Shown: piece by piece, positions 18,556 to 26,191 of the stretch
How positions within the stretch are numbered: position 1 is the first letter of the stretch
How the letters are laid out: each line of letters begins with the position of its first letter
Assembly: GCA_017463205.1 (NCBI GenBank)
Contig: JAFTPQ010000007.1
Coordinates: 1-64,000, forward strand
DNA from: Clostridia bacterium
Lineage (GTDB): Bacteria > Bacillota > Clostridia > Christensenellales > Borkfalkiaceae
Direction of reading: 5' to 3'
Length of the DNA stretch: 64,000 nt
Notes under the pieces: generated by a model
What the model was told of the DNA's origin: nothing
Database searches by the model: none
The model's input: the letters and a program-made list of their open reading frames with translations, nothing else
Translations under genes and position numbers: made by a program

Positions 18556-21519
18556 ATGAAAAAATTACGTTTGGCATTGTTGGCGGGTTGTTGCCTTGCG
18601 CTTGCGGGCGGTTTTGCCGCTTGCGGCGGTGGCGGACAACAGAGCAGTGAAAGCGGCGGCGAACAGGTGGAAAATACCTTCCTTGTCGATCTTCCCGAAG
18701 AAGGCGATTACGAAGTATTTTCCGAAATTTCGTTGGAAACGGCGGCAGGGGTTTGGAACGAAACGCAGATCGTCGATCCTACGTCCATAACGGTGACGTA
18801 CGGGGAAAACAAAGAAACCGTAACCCTCAAAGACGATATGTTGACGTTGGATAAAGTGGGGGTGTATACGGCTACGTTTACGTTTGCTCGCCCCGACGGA
18901 ACGACGGAAACGCACACGCGCACGTTTACGGTTGCGGATACCACTGCGCCGACGATCGTGGGGAAATTTAAAACCAAATACGTACAAAATACAGCCGTTT
19001 CGCTTGACGATTCGATTTTGGTCGTAGACGCATTGGACGATACGCCGACAACGGATGTGAAAGTGTATTACGGCGACAAAACGGACGGCAATTTGCTTGC
19101 GGTGGAAAACGGCGTATTTACTCCGACGCAGATCGGCGTACACACTGCGGTGATCACGGCGACGGACGCTTATCAAAACGTCAACGTGAAAGAATACGCG
19201 TTCCGTGTGGCGGACGTACACGAATTGGAGTATTTTAACGGCGACGAATTGATTTCCAACGTCGCAACAAGTTTGGGCGGCGCACTGTTAGAGTTGGTGA
19301 CGGACGAACAATATGTAAGAGAAGGCGCAGGTTCGTTGAAATATACGCGCAGCGGCTCGTCTGAAGCGATCGGGTTTGCGGCGGCAAGCAACGTGGATTG
19401 GACGCAATATACGGGAATGGAATTTTGGGTGTATAATCCCAGCGAACAATACGATTACGCATTCGACGTATGTTGTTTCACCGAATATGCCGGCGCGTAC
19501 AGTCCGACAAACGGCGCGAAAAATATTCGCGTAGAATGTCCGAAAGGGGAATGGACGAAAGTGACGATTTTGGCGGACGTCCTTTCCGATATGACGAAAG
19601 CGACGGAAAAAGCCCCTAATGGCGCGCCCTACTTTGCGTTCCAGATCCTCAGCGCTTACAACGGCGGTTACGTAACGATAAACGATAAATCCGTTCCCAG
19701 CGATCAGTGGGCGGCGATCGAATTGTATTTCGATGAATTTACCTTTAAAACGGACACGGTTATCAGTGTGGAAGAATATCAACGCAAATATCGTGTAGGC
19801 GACCAAGTGACGATTCCTGATTTCAACGTGTTGATGGCGGGCGGACAGACCGAATATTCGGTGAAAGTGTTGAAAGACGGTGCAGATATCACGCCCGAAG
19901 GCACGGATACGTTTACGATCGATACGTACGGCAATTATTTTTTCTCGGTAAGCGCGCCAAACGGCGATACGACGATCACGCAAACGTTCCCGATCTACGT
20001 ATATGCGGAAAAAGAATTTGAAGCGGTGGCGCACGAGGATGAATTTAAAGAGATCGTCAAAGGGTTCGGCGGCGCAAACGTTACCTTCTCGGAAAAGAAT
20101 ACGAAAGACGGTAACGGTTCGCTTCGCTACAGACAGGCGGGTACGACGACGGTGTTTAAATTCCTCAATTCTCCCGCAATCGATTGGACGAAAGAGGAAG
20201 GGCTTTCCTTCTGGGTATACAATCCCAGCGCAGATTACAATTATATGTTCTCCATTGGCGGCTACGTCGATTTGGTGCAAAATTGGGCGACCAACGGCAA
20301 CAATGCAGGTTCGACGTTTACTGTATTTAAAAACGGTTGGACGAAAGTGGTGATCCCCGGCGAACAGTTGGTGAGAATGACGGAAACAACGGAAACTGCT
20401 CCCAACGGCGCGCCGTATATCGGTATTTTCCTCACGCACGAAAACAACGGCAAGAGCACTTCGACGCAATGGCAATCGATCGATCTGTATTTCGACGCAT
20501 TCGAATTGACCTGCAAGGTGGAAGATTCGTTGTTGGGTTCAAGCGGTTCGACCAAGATCGTGGAAACGGGTTTTGCGGAATTGAAAGTGGGGACGGAAAC
20601 CAAGACGGCGGCATGGTTACAAACGCGTGAACTGTACAATTATCCCAATGCGGTTTGGTCGGCGTCCAATCAGTTGAATTGGAAAGATAATAAGTTGACG
20701 ATGAAGATATACAACCCTGCGGAATACGACTTCCTCTTCCAGTTGCGCGGTTTCCCTGTGGGCGTACCTTATACAAACGTTTCGACGATGCTCAGCGAAA
20801 CGGTTACACTGGCAGACGTATACATCGGCGCAGGTGAAACGGTGGAAGTGACGATCTTCTCCGAAAGTTTCGATTATACGGCATATCCGTACATCGGCTT
20901 GTATATGGATGCGTATAACAACGGCGGACAAAACAGCACGCATTTCCTTGCTTGCAAGTTGCATTTCTACGATTTGACGATGAGCAAAGGCTCGCTTACA
21001 AACGAATCGATGGATTATAAGCTGGCGCAAATGAAATCGTTGAACAGCAGCGCGGGTTATCTCAATTATAATAAAGCTTATATCAAAGACGGCGAATATT
21101 CGTTGTGGTGGAAACCGACGGGAACGTGGGTATCTTCGGCATTGCCTTACTCCAACGAAGTGGATTGGAGCAAAGTGAAAACGTTGAAGATGTACGTATA
21201 CAGCCCGATCCGCTATCCCGTATCGACGCTCGGTACGGAAATCGGATATTCCTTCTGGCTCGGTCAAGCGGACAATATCGACAGTGCAAAATACGTTGGA
21301 GAAACGTACACCGTAAAGAAAGGCTGGAATGAGTTTACCATCGACGTTTCGGCGTGGACGACGGGGCAATATATGGTGCTTTCGACGGCGCAAGGAACAA
21401 ATTGCGGAAACAATCCGTTCTACAATGGCAACACCGCAACGGAAGCAAGTACCGCCGCTTGGAAAAACTTAATGGACAACGGGCTGTACGTCGATTTTGC
21501 GATCGAATACAACGCGTAA
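18556..21519 (+). CDS. Large surface lipoprotein with Ig-like domains and four repeat modules
   Basis: 987 residues. The lipobox is GGFAACGGGG, Cys near residue 23. Residues 40-220 look like two Ig-like beta domains (GVYTATFTFARPDGTTETHT; GVHTAVITATDAYQNVNVKE). Four copies of a module of about 150 residues follow, starting near residues 222, 487, 659 and 816. Each copy has a core such as VDWTQYTGMEFWVYNPS, IDWTKEEGLSFWVYNPS, LNWKDNKLTMKIYNPA or VDWSKVKTLKMYVYSPI, and the first two close with QW-x-x-I-x-LYFD-x-F. The pattern suits carbohydrate-binding jelly rolls. No catalytic residues are recognisable, so a binding or scaffolding role is inferred from context. Confidence 0.6.
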   Translation: MKKLRLALLAGCCLALAGGFAACGGGGQQSSESGGEQVENTFLVDLPEEGDYEVFSEISLETAAGVWNETQIVDPTSITVTYGENKETVTLKDDMLTLDKVGVYTATFTFARPDGTTETHTRTFTVADTTAPTIVGKFKTKYVQNTAVSLDDSILVVDALDDTPTTDVKVYYGDKTDGNLLAVENGVFTPTQIGVHTAVITATDAYQNVNVKEYAFRVADVHELEYFNGDELISNVATSLGGALLELVTDEQYVREGAGSLKYTRSGSSEAIGFAAASNVDWTQYTGMEFWVYNPSEQYDYAFDVCCFTEYAGAYSPTNGAKNIRVECPKGEWTKVTILADVLSDMTKATEKAPNGAPYFAFQILSAYNGGYVTINDKSVPSDQWAAIELYFDEFTFKTDTVISVEEYQRKYRVGDQVTIPDFNVLMAGGQTEYSVKVLKDGADITPEGTDTFTIDTYGNYFFSVSAPNGDTTITQTFPIYVYAEKEFEAVAHEDEFKEIVKGFGGANVTFSEKNTKDGNGSLRYRQAGTTTVFKFLNSPAIDWTKEEGLSFWVYNPSADYNYMFSIGGYVDLVQNWATNGNNAGSTFTVFKNGWTKVVIPGEQLVRMTETTETAPNGAPYIGIFLTHENNGKSTSTQWQSIDLYFDAFELTCKVEDSLLGSSGSTKIVETGFAELKVGTETKTAAWLQTRELYNYPNAVWSASNQLNWKDNKLTMKIYNPAEYDFLFQLRGFPVGVPYTNVSTMLSETVTLADVYIGAGETVEVTIFSESFDYTAYPYIGLYMDAYNNGGQNSTHFLACKLHFYDLTMSKGSLTNESMDYKLAQMKSLNSSAGYLNYNKAYIKDGEYSLWWKPTGTWVSSALPYSNEVDWSKVKTLKMYVYSPIRYPVSTLGTEIGYSFWLGQADNIDSAKYVGETYTVKKGWNEFTIDVSAWTTGQYMVLSTAQGTNCGNNPFYNGNTATEASTAAWKNLMDNGLYVDFAIEYNA

Positions 21520-21529
21520 GGAGTGAAAG

Positions 21530-22186
21530 ATGAAAACAGTATCAAAAATTTTTGCTGCCGTATTGGCAGTGACAACATTGGGCATAAGCGCAGCCTGTGG
21601 CGAATCAAATTCCGCCATGGGCAGTTCGTCTTCGCAACCGTCGTCGGAAACGACTTCGCAAGGGACGACAACAAGCGAAAACGGCGCGGAAAGCGGCAAA
21701 AAACTTTCCGATTGGATCGTTGCGTGCGACGGCGCGGAAGTGTCGCTTTGCACCGATCCCGCATACGTGCGCGCGGGCGCAGAAAGCTCTGTAAAATATG
21801 CGCACAGCGAAAACACAAACGACCAACGTATGGGCGCCGGTATGAAATTTAAGGCGATCGCCGCGCAGGATATCGAAGAAAACGTTACGGTGTACGTATA
21901 CAACGCGACGGAATACGAGTATCAGTTGGAGGCGTTCTGTCATCAAGACGATATCGCGGAAATTTTCCAAGATTATCAAGAAGTGGCGGAATACACCTTA
22001 CCTGCGGGCGAATGGACGGAAGTTGTCGTAACGGCATCGGCAATCGCACAAAAGTGCAATAACGGCACGTTTGATTATTTCGGGTTTGCGTTGCGCCAAG
22101 CGGATAACGGCGGCGTGATCAGCCAAAAATGGAAGAGCGTACAACTGTACTTCGACGGTTTAGAGATCTTCAACGCAGAAGAATAA
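21530..22186 (+). CDS. Small lipoprotein with a single repeat module
   Basis: 218 residues. A signal peptide with lipobox ISAACG (Cys near residue 23) is followed by a Ser/Thr-rich linker and one module: YVRAGAESSVKYAHS, then NVTVYVYNATEYEYQLEAF, then GEWTEVVVTASAI, ending QKWKSVQLYFDGLEIF. This is the same order of elements as the modules of the 987-residue neighbour, so it looks like a one-domain relative. The gene is 10 bp after that gene with AAGGAGTG before the start. Confidence 0.6.
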   Translation: MKTVSKIFAAVLAVTTLGISAACGESNSAMGSSSSQPSSETTSQGTTTSENGAESGKKLSDWIVACDGAEVSLCTDPAYVRAGAESSVKYAHSENTNDQRMGAGMKFKAIAAQDIEENVTVYVYNATEYEYQLEAFCHQDDIAEIFQDYQEVAEYTLPAGEWTEVVVTASAIAQKCNNGTFDYFGFALRQADNGGVISQKWKSVQLYFDGLEIFNAEE

Positions 22187-22204
22187 CGTTTGGGGTGCAA
22201 AGGA

Positions 22205-22840
22205 ATGAAAAAAATGATTCAAAAGGCGTTAAAAACAGTTTTTTGCGTATGGGCGGTTTTAGCGTTGTCGATGGGAACGGCTTGTGGCCAAAACACGGCG
22301 GATAAGGGTGCAAACGGCGGCGGAAACAGCAACGCCGAAACGCAAAACCCCGCTACCATGTACGAGTTCACCTTTGAAAACGCCATCGGACACGCCGTAT
22401 CGATCACGAAAAACACCGATCCCGAATATTGCCTGGAAGACGGCAACGATTGGTCCTTTTCCTATCGACCGACAGGCACGTGGACGTTTTGGCGATTTAA
22501 AAATTCCGATCAGATCGATTGGAGCAATTTAAAAGAACTGAAATTCAGCGTTTACAACCCCAATTACGAATACGATTACGTATTTACGGTGTCGCTGAGT
22601 GAAACGTTAGAATTAAATCACGACGTATTAAGCGAAACATTCGGCACGTCGTATAAAGCTCGATCGGGGGAATGGACGGAGTTTACCATATCCGCCGAAG
22701 CGGCGCAAAAAGTGTATGAAAAAGGCATGAAATATTTATCGATGGCGATGTCGTATCCGTCGAACGGCGGATATCAAAGCGAACAATGGTTGCAAGCGCA
22801 TTTATATTTCGACGGGTTTGAATCGGTGCCAAAAGATTGA
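22205..22840 (+). CDS. Small lipoprotein with a single repeat module
   Basis: 211 residues from the ATG at 22205; a TTG at 22190 is possible in the same frame but would leave only 3 bp after the previous stop. Lipobox LSMGTACG with Cys near residue 24. One module: YCLEDGNDWSFSYRPTGTW, IDWSNLKELKFSVYNPN, GEWTEFTISAEAAQ, and a closing SEQWLQAHLYFDGFESV. With the preceding gene it makes a pair of single-module lipoproteins beside two multi-module proteins. The function is unknown; glycan binding is inferred. Confidence 0.6.
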   Translation: MKKMIQKALKTVFCVWAVLALSMGTACGQNTADKGANGGGNSNAETQNPATMYEFTFENAIGHAVSITKNTDPEYCLEDGNDWSFSYRPTGTWTFWRFKNSDQIDWSNLKELKFSVYNPNYEYDYVFTVSLSETLELNHDVLSETFGTSYKARSGEWTEFTISAEAAQKVYEKGMKYLSMAMSYPSNGGYQSEQWLQAHLYFDGFESVPKD

Positions 22841-22971
22841 AAAAAGACTGAAAAAGCGTGCAACGCACCGACAAACCGAACAAAAACATTTACATTTTGA
22901 AATTTATCGCAAAGCCTCACCACTAAAGGCAATGCGGTGAAAAAAGAACATCTAAAGGAGGGTTCAAAAAT

Positions 22972-23124
22972 ATGAAACAAAGCAACTATGAAGCACCTTG
23001 CTTGACGTACAGCGCGTTTGAAAATGCAGACGTATTGACGGCGAGCACGGAATACGGCGTCAATTGGACGACCGCAGGCTGGCAAGGAGTTGGTGGAAGC
23101 ACCACCGATTTCGAAGGGAATTAA
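22972..23124 (+). CDS. 50-residue peptide, unknown function
   Basis: Too short for most gene callers. ATG at 22972 with a strong AAAGGAGGG site 8 bp upstream, 50 codons, stop at 23122-23124, then a CGGAGG site for the next gene. The peptide starts MKQSNYEAPCLTYSAF, then ENADVLTAS, and contains NWTTAGWQGVGGS. It has no signal peptide. From memory, short clostridial proteins with a Y-x-x-P-x-L...F...D-V-L/I-T-x-S layout are common beside secreted proteins, but I know no assigned function. The ribosome site, tight spacing and amino-acid composition support a real gene. Confidence 0.65.
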   Translation: MKQSNYEAPCLTYSAFENADVLTASTEYGVNWTTAGWQGVGGSTTDFEGN

Positions 23125-23139
23125 CGGAGGTACAGGGAA

Positions 23140-26022
23140 ATGAGAAAAAATAATCTTTTAAAAGCATTGGCTGTCCTTGCGGTTTGCTGTGTAGGCGGCG
23201 GCGCGGTTGCGCTTGGAAGCAACGTATCCGCAAGCGCAACGGAAACAGGGAAAGTGGCGACGACGGAATTGCTTGCAATGAACGGCGCGTCCATTCGTTT
23301 TAAGAAAGCAAGCGAAGCGGAAGACAAATCGGGTATCCGTTTTGAAACGCGTATTAAAACGGCAGATTGGGCAGACGCGGGTATCACGGAAGTGGGCGTA
23401 TTGTTCTTGCCTGAAAGCGAAGGCGTAGCGGACGATCTTTCGATCGGTACGACGGGCGCATGGAAAGAAGTGGTGTACGGCGGCACGGAAAACCGTGACG
23501 GCAGATTCACCGTCACCGAAACCGTGGGCGAAACGACGGTGGAATATTACGCATTCAGAGCATACCTCTACGGTTTGCCCGAAAGCGAATATACCAACGG
23601 TATTCAGGCGCGCGCATACGCAGTTGCAGGCGGCGAAACGTATTATACGACGGAAACGCAAACCCGTTCTATCGCGTGGGTAGCGTCGGAAGCGATGAAA
23701 GACACCAAGACGGAAAAGACGGGCGATTATATTTACGAAGTGTCGGAAGGCGTTTACAGCCCTTACAGCACAGAAGAAAGAACGTCGCTTGGCGGATATC
23801 TTGAAAACGCAAGCGCACCCGTCATCACTGCGCCCGAAGCGTTGCAATTGAAATATCATTACGGCGATACGATCGATTTGACGGGCTTTAAGGCAACCGA
23901 TTGGTTGGGCGACGCGGTAACGCTTTCGTACAGCGTAACGGCAGGCGGAAAAGAAGTGGCGGTTTCCAACGGTACGTTTAAAGTGGAAGGATATAGCGAT
24001 TATACCGCAGTGCTTACGGCAATGGACGGCAGCGGTGTAACGACCACCGCAACGTATACTTTCTACGTGTATCAGGCAAATGAATTTGCATATTTCAACA
24101 GCGCGGCAACGCTTGCGGAAGAAGTGCAAACGGCAGGCGGTTTGACGGCGGAATACAGCGAAACGTATGCAAAAGAAGGCAACGGTTCGTTGAAGATCGG
24201 CACAGACGGCGGCGGTACGATCGGTTTGAAATTCCTCAACACGGCAAACGTGGATTGGGAAAACGTAAACGGTCTTACTTTCTACGTGTACAACCCCACG
24301 GATTATGAATACCGTATTTCCGTAGCGGGCTTTACGCCTGCAGCAGGTGCAGGGCTTTCCGGCTCGCTTCGTATCAATGCGTGGGCGAAACCCGGTGAAT
24401 GGACGAAAGTTGCGGTTTCTGCGGCCGATATCGTAACTTCCCTCAACGGCGAAGACAACTTGTTTGGTATTTTGATGGAATGTCTGTATAACGACGACGA
24501 CACTTCTAACACCACAGGCAATAATCAATCGCAAGAATGGCTCGGTATGGAACTTTATCTCGACGCGTTTACGATCGACGCAGAATATTCTTGGGATCAA
24601 ACGTTGATCGGTTCGACAACGGCTGTTATTAACGTGAAAACAGGTCTTGAAGAAATCACCGTTGATGGCGAAAATAAGACAGCAACATACATGAATCCGA
24701 ACTCTACTTATGCAAGACCGTATGTAATGTTTGCAGACGCAGATATCGCTTGGGGTGAAAACAATAAGTTGACATTTAAGGCTGTAAATAATACGGCATA
24801 CGCTATGGTGTTTGCTGTAACGACACATACTTCTTACGATTTCAGCCAAGCGGCAACAATCATTTCGTATGTAAACTTGTTGGCAGGCGACACGGATGAA
24901 ATTGTTGTTTATAAGGATGAAATTCCTGCAGGTTCGTATCTTGGTTTCTCGCTTTCTTGCGATTTGAACGGCGGTAATGCTGAACCACACAAAACGCAGA
25001 GAAACAGCATTCGTATTCACCTTTACGATTTTACGTTCACTACAAGCGAAAAAGTTGTTCCTAATTCGGACGATTATTTATGGGCTCAAACGATTTCCAA
25101 CAGTCAATCGTTGTCGTTTGTAGATACGGACGTAACCGTAGAAGGTAGCGAATATTCGTTGCATTATAGAAGCAATCGAGACCAAGGCTGGCCTTGGATG
25201 CTTTTTGGGAAGAAAATAAGTAATGTTAAGTCGCTCACGTTCCAAGTTTATAACCCTGTAGAAACTGTGGCGGAAGGTTATAATGCGCCTTACCTTTACA
25301 TCAATGCTTGTTCGTACGATGAAACCACGGGGACAGCAACGAAGATTGCAACGTTATTAAAAGATGTTCGTTTGGAAAGCGGAAAGGGCTGGAAGACGGT
25401 TACGTTAGATACCAGTGCTATCAAAGGAGGATTCTATCTTTCGCTTGGCAGCCAAGGGAATAACGTAAGTGGCGATAAGGTTGATCCGCAGTATTTCTAT
25501 AACGGCTTGTATTTCGACGGTTTTGTGGAAGAAGGCTACACGGCGGCGGAATTGGATGAAATGTGGTCTACGGGTAAAACGGGGCATATTCAAGGGACGC
25601 TTTCGCCTATTCAAAACACGAATGAAACTTATGTCAAAGACGGTAGCTATTCCTTGCAATTAAAACCTGCAGGAACGTGGAATAAGGCTTCGATCAATCA
25701 AGCGGAAAATATCGACTGGACTACGGTTGCTTCTTTGACGTTCTGGGTATATAACCCTAACAGCTGGGACGTGGTTTTCGGCGTTGGTTCTTACGCTTCG
25801 CACGTTGCGTATAAAGGAACGTGGACGAAAGTGACGATTACCGATTTTAGTACGATTGGCGATGCGAATAATAAGCTTATTATCGGTATCGCGCATACGG
25901 TTAGTTTGACGGTAGAAGGGGTGACATATACCAATCCTACGAGTGGCGCGGCTGACGGCAAGTGGGCTGAAATTTTAACGAACGGTTTGTATTTCGATGC
26001 GTTTGAAGTAGTGTACAAATAA
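23140..26022 (+). CDS. Large secreted protein with Ig-like and four repeat modules
   Basis: 960 residues. Sec signal peptide (residues 1-31, cleavage likely after VSASA), without a lipobox. Residues 45-225 form a beta-rich domain with NGASIRFKKASEAEDKSGIR, of a type seen in clostridial surface proteins. An Ig-like domain follows near 228-310, and then four modules with cores VDWENVNGLTFYVYNPT, IAWGENNKLTFKAVNNT, ISNVKSLTFQVYNPVE and IDWTTVASLTFWVYNPN. No LPXTG, SLH or dockerin motif is visible at the C-terminus, so anchoring is unclear. Codon choice changes near base 24,600: the upstream part favours GCG/ACG, the downstream part GCT/ACA/AAT. Confidence 0.6.
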   Translation: MRKNNLLKALAVLAVCCVGGGAVALGSNVSASATETGKVATTELLAMNGASIRFKKASEAEDKSGIRFETRIKTADWADAGITEVGVLFLPESEGVADDLSIGTTGAWKEVVYGGTENRDGRFTVTETVGETTVEYYAFRAYLYGLPESEYTNGIQARAYAVAGGETYYTTETQTRSIAWVASEAMKDTKTEKTGDYIYEVSEGVYSPYSTEERTSLGGYLENASAPVITAPEALQLKYHYGDTIDLTGFKATDWLGDAVTLSYSVTAGGKEVAVSNGTFKVEGYSDYTAVLTAMDGSGVTTTATYTFYVYQANEFAYFNSAATLAEEVQTAGGLTAEYSETYAKEGNGSLKIGTDGGGTIGLKFLNTANVDWENVNGLTFYVYNPTDYEYRISVAGFTPAAGAGLSGSLRINAWAKPGEWTKVAVSAADIVTSLNGEDNLFGILMECLYNDDDTSNTTGNNQSQEWLGMELYLDAFTIDAEYSWDQTLIGSTTAVINVKTGLEEITVDGENKTATYMNPNSTYARPYVMFADADIAWGENNKLTFKAVNNTAYAMVFAVTTHTSYDFSQAATIISYVNLLAGDTDEIVVYKDEIPAGSYLGFSLSCDLNGGNAEPHKTQRNSIRIHLYDFTFTTSEKVVPNSDDYLWAQTISNSQSLSFVDTDVTVEGSEYSLHYRSNRDQGWPWMLFGKKISNVKSLTFQVYNPVETVAEGYNAPYLYINACSYDETTGTATKIATLLKDVRLESGKGWKTVTLDTSAIKGGFYLSLGSQGNNVSGDKVDPQYFYNGLYFDGFVEEGYTAAELDEMWSTGKTGHIQGTLSPIQNTNETYVKDGSYSLQLKPAGTWNKASINQAENIDWTTVASLTFWVYNPNSWDVVFGVGSYASHVAYKGTWTKVTITDFSTIGDANNKLIIGIAHTVSLTVEGVTYTNPTSGAADGKWAEILTNGLYFDAFEVVYK

Positions 26023-26034
26023 CAACTAAAAAAG

Positions 26035-26119
26035 GCTTTGAAGGGCGGTGGTGCGTAACAGCCTCGCCGCCCACAAAGCAACCGTGTACGCGTGAAACAG
26101 ATTCGCCACATTAGTGGCG
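26035..26119 (+). other. Two strong hairpins in the 169-bp gap before the GH78 gene
   Basis: The first hairpin pairs GCTTTG and GGGCGG (26035-26048) with CCGCCC and CAAAGC (26067-26079). The second is CGCCAC-ATTA-GTGGCG (26104-26119). Neither is followed by a T run, so they are not simple terminators. They may protect the upstream mRNA or reduce read-through between the secreted and the cytoplasmic halves of the locus. Confidence 0.55.
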
Positions 26120-26191
26120 CGACAATATAAGGGGAATTATTCTGTTGCGGTGGCGCTGATTTTCACTCGAAAAAACAAAAAGAGAGAAAAC

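Noticed and set aside
19288..20475. 395-codon minus-strand open frame inside the 987-residue protein gene
   Set aside because: Same cause: low-information Arg/Phe/His/Ile-rich translation antisense to a gene with clear repeats and a lipobox.
23158..25020. 620-codon open frame on the minus strand opposite the 960-residue protein gene
   Set aside because: It is a mirror of the strong codon bias of the real gene. Its product is rich in Arg, Cys, Phe and His with no domain, and there is no ribosome site or promoter.
26114..26191. GTG start giving a longer GH78 protein
   Set aside because: The extra 26 residues begin inside a hairpin, lack a ribosome site and do not resemble the family's N-terminus.
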